Below, piece by piece: positions 7,018 through 13,272 of a stretch of 22,945 nucleotides of DNA. Made by a program: the position numbers and the translations under genes. The DNA is taken from positions 1-22,945 of IMG/VR virus record IMGVR_UViG_3300035659_001111. One strand, given 5' to 3'. The notes beneath the pieces are model-generated. The model worked only from the letters and a program-made list of their open reading frames with translations. It searched no databases and was not told where the DNA came from. The stretch comes from a virus. Position 1 is the stretch's first letter. Each line of letters begins with the position of its first letter.

Positions 7018-8382
7018 ATGGTAACAGACTCAACCTACACGATACTGGTTGGTGCCCCAGGCCCCAACTTCACTTGGGGTTGCGTACAGGGTTTGCTCGC
7101 CCTGACGGATAGCAAGCATACCGTGCAACTGACAAACTCTGGCAACGGGTTCGATGACTTCAACGCCATGTGGGTCACGGCCCTGAACGCATCCGAGGAA
7201 GGCAAGATTACGCATGTGGCGATGTTACACCTGGACATCGCCCCCCTTTGCGGTCGGGAGGACGGCATTTGGTTGGACACCCTGATCGCAGAACTCGACC
7301 GTCTCGATCTGGATTTTGTTTCCGCCATCTCGCCGATGAAGGATGGGAAAGGACTGGTCAGTTCCGGCATTGGCGACCCCAACGATCCCTGGACGCCGTA
7401 CCGACGGATTGCCATACGGGAGTTGTCGAGTTTGCCGGAAACCTTTGACGCCGCCACGTTGGGTTATGCCGGCTGGCCCTTGTTGCACAACTCCGGCTGC
7501 TGGGCGGCTGATCTTCGCAAACCGATTTTCCACCAAACCGATGCAAAGGGCGAATGTCCGATGCACTTCGGCTTTCCCGAAAAGGTGTTTCGCAATCCCG
7601 TTACGGGGAAATGGGAACAGGCGCGGGAATCGGAAGACTGGTTTTTCTCGCGGTGTCTGTTTCAAGTCGGGGCGAAAACGGCTGTCACCCGCAAAGTCAA
7701 ATTGATCCACTGGGGCCGGGCGGGCTACGGAAATTTCGGCACCTGGGGCCAGTTGGAACACGATACGCCGCTGGCTTACAAGTGGGCCGTGCCGCGCGGT
7801 CCCTGGGACGAGATTCAAGGCTGGTTCGACTTCGCCGACATCTATGAAGAGCAAATCGCCCGGGTGAACGGCGAGGCGGCGCACTTCGTTGAGGTAGGCG
7901 CATGGCTGGGCAAGTCCACCGTGTTCATGGCGTCGAAAATTCGCGGCTCCGGCAAGCCGATTGCCTTCGATTGCGTAGACACCTGGAAAGGCGGAACGAA
8001 CGAGCTAGACAACGGCTTGGCAACCGCGGAACGACTGGCGACAAACGGCCGCGATCTGTTTGCGGAGTTTTCCGAGAACGTGAAGGAGTGCGGCGTGGCG
8101 GAGTACATCCGGCCGGTAAGGAGCGATTCGGCAGAGGCGGCAGGTGCGTATCTCGACGGTTCGCTGGATTTCGTTTTCATCGACGCGGATCACTCATACG
8201 AAGGTGTGCGCCGCGACCTGGCGGCCTGGTGGCCGAAGGTGAAACCAACCGGCGTGTTGGCCGGTCACGACTACGACGAGAAGGGAGTGAGGAAAGCGGT
8301 TGACGAGTTTGTCGAGGCGCACCACTTGAAGGTCCAGTCGCGTCACCGCAGTTTCGTTTTGGAAAGGAACAATAAGCCATGA
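7018..8382 (+). CDS. Two-domain glycosyltransferase-methyltransferase
   Basis: Residues ~1-240 look like a GT-A glycosyltransferase: a beta strand at 7-12, a VAMLHLDI segment (67-74) where family 2 enzymes carry their metal-binding Asp motif, and ESEDWFFSRC (204-213) at the position of the family's ED motif. The canonical DXD is not intact (LDIAP), so catalysis is uncertain. Residues ~280-450 form a class I SAM-dependent methyltransferase of the Methyltransf_24 kind: VEVGAWLGKS (291-300, SAM loop), FDCVDTW (317-323), FVFIDADHSYEGV (385-397) and GVLAGHDYD (412-420). Being inside the virion gene block suggests modification of a capsid or tail protein glycan, but a cell-surface target is possible. 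It overlaps the next gene by 4 nt. Confidence 0.68.
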   Translation: MVTDSTYTILVGAPGPNFTWGCVQGLLALTDSKHTVQLTNSGNGFDDFNAMWVTALNASEEGKITHVAMLHLDIAPLCGREDGIWLDTLIAELDRLDLDFVSAISPMKDGKGLVSSGIGDPNDPWTPYRRIAIRELSSLPETFDAATLGYAGWPLLHNSGCWAADLRKPIFHQTDAKGECPMHFGFPEKVFRNPVTGKWEQARESEDWFFSRCLFQVGAKTAVTRKVKLIHWGRAGYGNFGTWGQLEHDTPLAYKWAVPRGPWDEIQGWFDFADIYEEQIARVNGEAAHFVEVGAWLGKSTVFMASKIRGSGKPIAFDCVDTWKGGTNELDNGLATAERLATNGRDLFAEFSENVKECGVAEYIRPVRSDSAEAAGAYLDGSLDFVFIDADHSYEGVRRDLAAWWPKVKPTGVLAGHDYDEKGVRKAVDEFVEAHHLKVQSRHRSFVLERNNKP

Positions 8383-8495
8383 AAACCGTAAGTCGCACTC
8401 GCCGAATCGTGCGTTCAGTTCGTTCCAAGAGGCTAACCCACCGGCAACGGCGGCAAAAGTACATCGGTGGTCCCATGCTGCCGAAGAGCAAATAG
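8379..8495 (+). CDS. Tiny, extremely basic protein (38 aa)
   Basis: Only 38 residues, 14 of them Lys/Arg and none acidic, making it protamine-like. It starts MKTVSRTRR, a variant of the shared N-terminal motif with Ser5-Arg6. Translation is coupled to the upstream gene through ATGA, and GGAAAGGAAC precedes the start. It is too short for most gene finders. It opens the main array of basic genes. Confidence 0.65.
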   Translation: MKTVSRTRRIVRSVRSKRLTHRQRRQKYIGGPMLPKSK

Positions 8496-8497
8496 CC

Positions 8498-8710
8498 ATG
8501 CTACAGAGAACGAAAAAGTTGATGGCAGGACTTCGCTTCGTACGTAGCGCCGGTGCATTGCAGGGGAAGTCGCGGCAAGACATCGCCGCATGGCAAAGGA
8601 AATCAAAGACCCAGATCGGCAGGAAGCGATTGGGTGCTTTGTTGTGGAGACAGGCAAAACCAGGACGGTACAACTTCATGGGAAAGGCGCGCCGTCCAAA
8701 AGGATACTGA
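8498..8710 (+). CDS. Small basic protein with TK-motif N terminus (70 aa)
   Basis: Seventy residues with about 20 Lys/Arg and one acidic residue, beginning MLQRTKKLMAGLRF, the shared motif with Thr5-Lys6 and Leu8. It starts 2 nt after the previous stop with only a weak ribosome binding site, so it is probably reached by reinitiation. The C terminus (MGKARRPKGY) is unstructured-looking and basic. No domain recognised. Confidence 0.7.
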   Translation: MLQRTKKLMAGLRFVRSAGALQGKSRQDIAAWQRKSKTQIGRKRLGALLWRQAKPGRYNFMGKARRPKGY

Positions 8711-8770
8711 CCACAAACGACACTTGAATTGCCGAAACGACTCACCAAAAAACAGTTGTGGGGGTAGAAG

Positions 8771-8977
8771 ATGGCTGCCAGAACCGGCGCGAGAGCGTTT
8801 CGTCAAGCGGCGATTGCCAAGGGGAAGGTATGGCAGATTTACCCTGACCGCAAACCGCGACACATCATGTTCGAGGGCACGAAAACGGCTGCGGGCCGTT
8901 ACCTCAGTGCGAACAGGCTGAACCGAGCGTACAAGAAGGGAACTATTCGGCGGGCACAAGTGATATGGGAGCGATGA
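8771..8977 (+). CDS. Small basic protein (68 aa)
   Basis: Sixty-eight residues, about 17 Lys/Arg and 3 acidic. A strong GGGGGTAGAAG precedes the ATG. The sequence alternates basic helices (ARAFRQAAIAKGK, NRLNRAYKKGTIRR) with a beta-like middle (VWQIYPDRKPRHIMFEG), so it is more likely to fold than the shorter members. A 60-nt gap (8711-8770) with no visible ORF or hairpin precedes it. Confidence 0.72.
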   Translation: MAARTGARAFRQAAIAKGKVWQIYPDRKPRHIMFEGTKTAAGRYLSANRLNRAYKKGTIRRAQVIWER

Positions 8978-8978
8978 A

Positions 8979-9176
8979 ATGAGACAACAAACTAAGCGAC
9001 TAATCGGGCGGCGTCGCACAGGGAAGATAATTAGTGCGGTTCATGGCGCGACGGGTTCAAGAACATTAGCTGTTGTTAGTACACGTTCGCGCATTCTGAG
9101 GGCAGCAGCGGTGCGAAAGATGCGAAAGAACCCAGCGTTTCGACGATTTCTCAAGCAAGACATCCATTCTATGTGA
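8979..9176 (+). CDS. Small basic protein with TK-motif N terminus (65 aa)
   Basis: Sixty-five residues with about 18 Lys/Arg and one Asp. The start MRQQTKRLIGRRR carries the shared motif. The C-terminal part AVRKMRKNPAFRRFLKQ resembles parts of the 138-380 (KMRRDKAAF) and 11523-11663 (KLQAFRNPGF) products, a hint of distant relationship. GGAG sits 6 nt before the ATG, inside the end of the preceding gene. Confidence 0.72.
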   Translation: MRQQTKRLIGRRRTGKIISAVHGATGSRTLAVVSTRSRILRAAAVRKMRKNPAFRRFLKQDIHSM

Positions 9177-9185
9177 GGTGAGATC

Positions 9186-9353
9186 ATGTCCAAGGGCTAT
9201 TTCAAGCGATTCGTTGACGGCGTTTTGGCAGCGAAGTTTGCCCGCAAGCCGGGCAGTTACTATCCCGCGGCACTCGCGGCAAAAGTGTCTCGTGAGAAAG
9301 AAGGCAAGCGGAAGTTTCAAGCAAAGGCCGCCAGAGGCCGCAGAAAGGGATAG
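9186..9353 (+). CDS. Small basic protein (55 aa)
   Basis: Fifty-five residues with about 17 Lys/Arg and 3 acidic. A strong GAGGTGAG ribosome binding site overlaps the previous stop. It begins MSKGYFKRFVDGVLAAKF and ends in a basic helix (KEGKRKFQAKAARGRRKG). It lacks the TR motif. The longer frame in which the next gene lies reads across this gene out of frame and is not real here. Confidence 0.68.
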   Translation: MSKGYFKRFVDGVLAAKFARKPGSYYPAALAAKVSREKEGKRKFQAKAARGRRKG

Positions 9354-9357
9354 AACC

Positions 9358-9546
9358 ATGAAAAAGTCTACCAAGGCGCTCATTAAAGGTTTGCAACGAT
9401 ACCACAATCGGCAATTTCTCAACGGTCCTAACACAATGAAGCGCGGGGCACCGGGCGGTTTCCGGGGAAGCGTGGCGTCGATGTTGAAACAGACTCGCAA
9501 GAACGCAAGTCGAAAAGCCGTCAGCAAATACATGAAGAAAAATTAG
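9358..9546 (+). CDS. Small basic protein with TK-motif N terminus (62 aa)
   Basis: Sixty-two residues with about 17 Lys/Arg and no Asp or Glu. It begins MKKSTKALIKGL, the shared motif, has a Gly/Asn-rich middle (NGPNTMKRGAPGGFRG) and a basic C-terminal helix. AGGGAT precedes ATG 9358. It stops at an amber codon (9544-9546), after which the same frame stays open for another 50 codons. Confidence 0.7.
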   Translation: MKKSTKALIKGLQRYHNRQFLNGPNTMKRGAPGGFRGSVASMLKQTRKNASRKAVSKYMKKN

Positions 9547-9558
9547 CAAAGGCCGTCG

Positions 9559-9699
9559 CTGGCAATCAGCGCGTCCGAAAGGCTGTTCCAGGCGCGCTTG
9601 GAGTTGGCTAACAAATTGCCGCGCGGCCGCGCTTTTCGGAAGTCTGTCGCCGCCGGAGTCAAGCGTGTACGCCGGATCAAACCGGGGAGCATCTTGTAA
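9559..9699 (+). CDS. Candidate basic ORF with no ATG/GTG start (46 aa)
   Basis: After the amber stop of the preceding gene the same frame runs to TAA 9697-9699 and encodes LAISASERLFQARLE and then ANKLPRGRAFRKSV and VKRVRRIK, about 12 Lys/Arg. It has the character of its neighbours, fills a 152-nt gap, and its stop overlaps an ATG at 9699. No ATG or GTG exists. CTG 9559 is 6 nt from AAAGG, TTG 9598 is another option, and amber readthrough from the gene at 9358 is a third. A start lost by mutation is also possible. Confidence 0.35.
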   Translation: MAISASERLFQARLELANKLPRGRAFRKSVAAGVKRVRRIKPGSIL

Positions 9700-9740
9700 T
9701 GCACGAATCAACCGCAACTTCTAGTGTGAAAGGTAGTACG

Positions 9741-9914
9741 ATGGCAACACTCCGCAAATATGCCAAGGCAGGTTACTCTACGGCTGCTCCGTTTGTGCGA
9801 ATGAGCGCCGGTGCCGCCCGGAAGGAATTATCCGCTTCGCGGGGTATGCCGCGCCGTCGATGGTTGAGACTCTGGGAAACCGCACATGCGAAGGTTTACA
9901 CGAGGAAACACTGA
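9741..9914 (+). CDS. Small basic protein (57 aa)
   Basis: Fifty-seven residues, about 14 Lys/Arg and 2 Glu, with an Arg cluster (MPRRRWLRLWE). Two starts compete: ATG 9741 with AAAGG at 7 nt, and ATG 9699 with GGGGAG at 9 nt, which would add a 14-residue Ser/Thr-rich lead. I chose 9741 because the product then opens like its neighbours with a basic helix (MATLRKYAKAG). Function unknown. Confidence 0.65.
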   Translation: MATLRKYAKAGYSTAAPFVRMSAGAARKELSASRGMPRRRWLRLWETAHAKVYTRKH

Positions 9915-9921
9915 ACCGCCA

Positions 9922-10131
9922 ATGCGAACACGAACACGCGAGTTGCGAGCCGGACTGAACCAGTTGCGCATACGAATGGCGCATTCCTATGGTGTGCCAT
10001 TGGAACGGCGTGGGAGTGTTTCTGGCCGTACTCTACGACAATCGCTTGCTACCAGTTATCGAGAAGGTCGGCTTAATCGTGCCGGTGCCAAGCGAGAGCG
10101 TGCTTACATTCGGAACGCGGGGCTGAACTGA
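9922..10131 (+). CDS. Small Arg-rich protein with TR-motif N terminus (69 aa)
   Basis: Sixty-nine residues, about 16 Arg but one Lys, and 4 Glu. It begins MRTRTRELRAGLNQLR, the shared motif in an Arg form. Start ATG 9922 is chosen over the in-frame ATG 9886, which would overlap the upstream gene by 29 nt. Its TGA overlaps the start of the virion morphogenesis gene (TGATG at 10129-10133). Confidence 0.7.
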   Translation: MRTRTRELRAGLNQLRIRMAHSYGVPLERRGSVSGRTLRQSLATSYREGRLNRAGAKRERAYIRNAGLN

Positions 10132-10883
10132 TGAACCGCCTGACCAAGAACATTCCGATGCCCGCCACTCGCCGCGATGCCGTGGGCGAGTTGAGGATGC
10201 TGCCGCGCTATATCACGGGCACCATGCCCGACATTCACGGCTGGGGCCGCCGGTTCAAGATGTTCTTCGCCTTTCATTTATTGGAGAAGATACACGATGC
10301 TTTCCTTACGAAGTCCGATGGTGGCACTGATGAGACAGGGCTGCGGTGGAAACCACTCAAGCGCGAGACCATCGCGCAACGGCCGCTCGGACCGGGAGAA
10401 GCAACGAAGTTCGGAATCCGGGGACTCGGTCGCAGTGGTCGGGGACTGCTCACTATGTCCCAGAACCGCCGGTGGAAGGGAATCTTTTACTCCACGTTCA
10501 AGCGGCTCTTGCTGAAGGTTGGGGAGGCGCAGGCTAAAGTGTTGGCCGCCAAGTTGGCATGGGCCATTCTGAAGTCCGAGGGGGCCAAGACGAAGCTGGA
10601 CGTGCTTGGGGACCGCAAGGTGCCGATCCTCCAGGTGAGTCACCGGCTGATTAAGAGCCTGACGCCCGGCAGTCTGTCGGACGATTCCTACTCGCCGCCG
10701 GAAGAGCAGATATTTGAGAGCCATTGGGGATCGGTCACGATTGGCTCGAAGGTGCCCTATGCGGCCAAGCAGCACAAAACAAGACCCTTGTGGCCGTCGC
10801 TGGCGGCGCAGGGTCGGGCAGGCTGGACAACTCAATCGGCGAAGTGGGCAATGCAACAACTAACCTCAGTAGTAAAGGCGTGA
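10131..10883 (+). CDS. Phage virion morphogenesis / tail completion protein (Mu gpG-like)
   Basis: The 250-residue product has the family layout: an N-terminal helix region, a G-L-R-W-K-P-L segment (about 68-74) matching the G..W..L motif, a central basic helical part, then a LIKSLTPGSLSDD segment followed by SVTIGSKVPYAAKQHKT, which matches the common 'vGs..pYA..H..G' ending. Such proteins act at the head-tail joining or tail completion step. It splits the basic gene array in two, so those genes are co-transcribed with joining genes. The start overlaps the previous stop. Confidence 0.7.
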   Translation: MNRLTKNIPMPATRRDAVGELRMLPRYITGTMPDIHGWGRRFKMFFAFHLLEKIHDAFLTKSDGGTDETGLRWKPLKRETIAQRPLGPGEATKFGIRGLGRSGRGLLTMSQNRRWKGIFYSTFKRLLLKVGEAQAKVLAAKLAWAILKSEGAKTKLDVLGDRKVPILQVSHRLIKSLTPGSLSDDSYSPPEEQIFESHWGSVTIGSKVPYAAKQHKTRPLWPSLAAQGRAGWTTQSAKWAMQQLTSVVKA

Positions 10884-10886
10884 AGC

Positions 10887-11105
10887 ATGTTTGTCCGAGT
10901 GGGTTCGCATCGCGCACGAGACAAGATGATTTCAGCCTTGGGACGCAAGCCGCAAGAGTATCACTACCCCATAACCGATAGAAGGTCTACTGAATTGGTG
11001 CGGGTGCGACGGACTGAACTTGGAAAACTCAGGGGCATAACGGGCATATCGCACGCCAAGAGAGTGAGAATCAGAGACGTGAGAAAATCGTGGAGCATGA
11101 TGTGA
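10887..11105 (+). CDS. Small basic protein (72 aa)
   Basis: Seventy-two residues, about 19 Lys/Arg and 6 acidic, the least one-sided of the array. It contains a likely folded middle (RKPQEYHYPITDRRSTELVRVRR cut into short helix and strand segments by eye) and a basic end (AKRVRIRDVRKSW). It begins 3 nt after the preceding stop, and AAGG is 12 nt upstream. Unrecognised. Confidence 0.65.
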   Translation: MFVRVGSHRARDKMISALGRKPQEYHYPITDRRSTELVRVRRTELGKLRGITGISHAKRVRIRDVRKSWSMM

Positions 11106-11284
11106 ACATAAAACGGTCGGGAACTATTCGGCTTGGCCGTTTGACCTTTTCACGCCATCAGGTTGCTCGCGCTGCCGGTGACGACGCTGGCAACGCTTCG
11201 ATGCGCCATACCGGTCGAAAGAAATGGAGTCGCGCCGACTACAACAGGGCCGTGCGAGAGTACAACCGAGTCAACCCAAGGTGA
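11102..11284 (+). CDS. Small basic protein, GTG start (60 aa)
   Basis: I chose GTG 11102, which overlaps the upstream stop (GTGA) and has GGAG at about 7 nt; an in-frame GTG at 11090 is possible. The product has about 15 Lys/Arg and 4 acidic residues. GTIRLGRLTFSRHQ looks like a short beta hairpin, and the C terminus (RADYNRAVREYNRVNPR) like an amphipathic helix. This could be a small folded DNA-binding unit, but no family is recognised. Confidence 0.6.
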   Translation: MNIKRSGTIRLGRLTFSRHQVARAAGDDAGNASMRHTGRKKWSRADYNRAVREYNRVNPR

Positions 11285-11288
11285 AACC

Positions 11289-11498
11289 ATGAGAAGAGTA
11301 ACAAGAGCGCACAAAATAGTTGAGGCGGTTCGCGTCCACGTTCGGGCCTTTACGCCTGTTGGTTTTGCCGCGCGTAAAACGACAGCGAACCGAAAAGCTA
11401 GGCGAGAACTCGCAACAAGTATCCGAAAGGTAAGAGCAAAGTCGCATCTGCGTGGCGTAGCAAAACAGTTAGTTCATGGTTACGTCAAGCATTACTAG
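11289..11498 (+). CDS. Small basic protein with TR-like N terminus (69 aa)
   Basis: Sixty-nine residues with about 19 Lys/Arg and 2 Glu. It starts MRRVTRAHKIVEAV, with Thr5-Arg6 as in the shared motif. AAGGTG precedes the ATG, 4 nt after the previous stop. The C-terminal half is one long basic helix by eye (NRKARRELATSIRKVRAK). Confidence 0.7.
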   Translation: MRRVTRAHKIVEAVRVHVRAFTPVGFAARKTTANRKARRELATSIRKVRAKSHLRGVAKQLVHGYVKHY

Positions 11499-11522
11499 AC
11501 AAACTTCCCGACGAGTAGCGCC

Positions 11523-11663
11523 ATGAAAAAGCCCACGACAATGCAAGTGCGGATGCCCGGTGTACGGGGAAAGGTCACGGTCATGCGCAAGGGATATGCG
11601 GCGTATTTGCGGAAGGTGAGGAAATTACAGGCGTTTCGCAACCCTGGATTCGGTGAAAGATAA
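11523..11663 (+). CDS. Tiny basic protein (46 aa)
   Basis: Forty-six residues, about 13 Lys/Arg and one Glu, too short for most gene finders. The first half (MQVRMPGVRGKVTVMRKG) looks like a beta hairpin, the second (YAAYLRKVRKLQAFRNPGF) a basic helix similar to the ends of two other array members. The ribosome binding site is weak. It ends 3 nt before the tail terminator gene. Confidence 0.6.
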   Translation: MKKPTTMQVRMPGVRGKVTVMRKGYAAYLRKVRKLQAFRNPGFGER

Positions 11664-11666
11664 CCA

Positions 11667-12254
11667 ATGTCCCTATCCGCCATGCTAGTCGCCGTTCGGG
11701 ATCAGCTTCGCTCGGTCTGTGGCTTCACGGACTTCGAGTGCGACTGCCACAACGACCCGCAGCCGCACCCAACGTCGGGCCGACGCTTCATTGCGGTCTA
11801 CCCCGGCGAGTGTCGGGGTGGCCCGCACAGCGACTCGGGCATCCATGAATGGATCGGGATAAACGTGGGGATCACCATGCGGTTCTCAGGTACTCCCCAA
11901 GACTATATTAGCAACGAGTTGTACTTGAAGGCCCTGACGGGCATGGAAACCTTACAACGGCAGGTACAACTGGCGATTCATGCCAACTACACCGTCATGG
12001 CGGCGGCCAACACGATCATCGCAACCGTCAACGACATCGCCTACAGCGCCGGGCCGCCAGTGGTCCCGGCGTTCACAACGGACAAGTTCATTACGCCGCT
12101 GGAGTGGCAGTACACCACGCCGGTCCCGGACGTGAAACTGGGCGACTGGTTTTTCTCAGACAACGAAAACGAAATCAGTAAAAAGTGCGGACTGTTTGTC
12201 GATGTCCGGTTCTCCGGCGCGCACCGGCCGCAACAGCTTTCCAAGATGAGGTAG
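11667..12254 (+). CDS. Probable tail terminator / neck protein (195 aa)
   Basis: It lies between a gpG-like joining protein and the tail tube gene, where siphophages and myophages place the tail terminator. The protein opens with a helix (MLVAVRDQLRSV), has a Cys-rich loop (FECDCHNDPQPH), a strand-rich centre (RRFIAVYPGECRGG, WIGINVGITMRF) and a long helix (LTGMETLQRQVQLAIH). The alpha-beta order fits the terminator fold. Assignment is by context and overall pattern only. Confidence 0.45.
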   Translation: MSLSAMLVAVRDQLRSVCGFTDFECDCHNDPQPHPTSGRRFIAVYPGECRGGPHSDSGIHEWIGINVGITMRFSGTPQDYISNELYLKALTGMETLQRQVQLAIHANYTVMAAANTIIATVNDIAYSAGPPVVPAFTTDKFITPLEWQYTTPVPDVKLGDWFFSDNENEISKKCGLFVDVRFSGAHRPQQLSKMR

Positions 12255-12258
12255 AAAA

Positions 12259-13257
12259 ATGACCGCAGCCTATATCGCTGGACATTATCAGGTTACGCTC
12301 GGCAGCGCGGGCATTGTCGGCGACACCGACGGCATCTGGATAAGCTGGTCGCCGTCGATTGAACTGATTGCCAACACCGACTCCGGCGGCAGGACGCCCA
12401 TTGACGGCATCTATCGGGGCGGCAACTGCTTCATCACCATCAATGTGCTGACGACCGATCCGCTTGCGCTGGCCGCCGTCACCTGGCCCTTCAGCGACAC
12501 GATTGGGCTGGTGAACAACATCGGCGCGCTGGCGTTCGACTTCTCGTTCGGTTTGGACTTAAAAAAGTTTACGGGGACCAACGCCACGCCGAACGAACTG
12601 ATTGCCCTGCACGTCATTCCCGCGCCGGATGCTCCGATCCGCGTCAACCTCGCGCCTTCTCTGTGGCGGACGACGCTGCGGTTCCAATGTTTGCCTTACA
12701 TCAGTAGCAACAACTACGTCTGGTTCACCACTTCTACTGCGACGGTTGCCCAGTCGCTTGGTTCGGGTTACATCGCTGGCGCGTGTTCGGTCCTATGGAA
12801 CACGACCCTAGCATTGGGCGATACGGACCTCAACAGCCTGCAATTTGAGTTCATGCACCACTACGAGCCGATCCAGGGCGACTCGGCTGGCGATACGGTA
12901 GTGGACATGATCTATCAGGGCTCGTCGGCTTATCTGAACATGGTGCTGTTGCAAGCAAACGCCGATGGCATTGCTGCTTTGTGGCCCTACGCCGCCCAGG
13001 GCATTGTCAACACGACGGCCGGCCTGATTGGCCGCCTCCACACTCCAGCCACGGCCATTGCGAAGCCGCTGATTATCACCCCCTACGCGGGCACACCGGC
13101 CGCCTTGGTGTTGGGCAGCATTTCCTCGACCTACGCCACTTTGGCCCCCGGCTTTGAGGTCCAGGGTCGCCTGGGGCCGACGTTGCGAAAACTGCCCTTC
13201 CGGGTGATCTTCTTCCCTGATTCGGGATCGCTCTTTACCATCTCTCCACCAGCGTAA
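12259..13257 (+). CDS. Tail tube (major tail) protein with internal duplication (332 aa)
   Basis: The product consists of two similar halves, about residues 8-165 and 174-332. Matching elements are GIVGDTDGIWISWSPSIELI with LALGDTDLNSLQFEFMHHYE; DGIYRGGNCFITINVLT with DMIYQGSSAYLNMVLLQ; ALAAVTWPF with GIAALWPYA; and late TTLRFQCLPY with RKLPFRVIFFPD. The GG/SS strand-turn pattern and position next to the tape-measure candidate match tail tube proteins. Each half would be one tube domain, so a ring may contain fewer, longer subunits. Clean spacing and strong composition match make it a well-supported CDS. Confidence 0.65.
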   Translation: MTAAYIAGHYQVTLGSAGIVGDTDGIWISWSPSIELIANTDSGGRTPIDGIYRGGNCFITINVLTTDPLALAAVTWPFSDTIGLVNNIGALAFDFSFGLDLKKFTGTNATPNELIALHVIPAPDAPIRVNLAPSLWRTTLRFQCLPYISSNNYVWFTTSTATVAQSLGSGYIAGACSVLWNTTLALGDTDLNSLQFEFMHHYEPIQGDSAGDTVVDMIYQGSSAYLNMVLLQANADGIAALWPYAAQGIVNTTAGLIGRLHTPATAIAKPLIITPYAGTPAALVLGSISSTYATLAPGFEVQGRLGPTLRKLPFRVIFFPDSGSLFTISPPA

Positions 13258-13272
13258 GAGGGGTAAAATGCG

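Noticed and set aside
7225-7884. 219-codon minus-strand ORF
   Set aside because: Fully antisense to the glycosyltransferase-methyltransferase gene, whose conserved motifs are on the plus strand.
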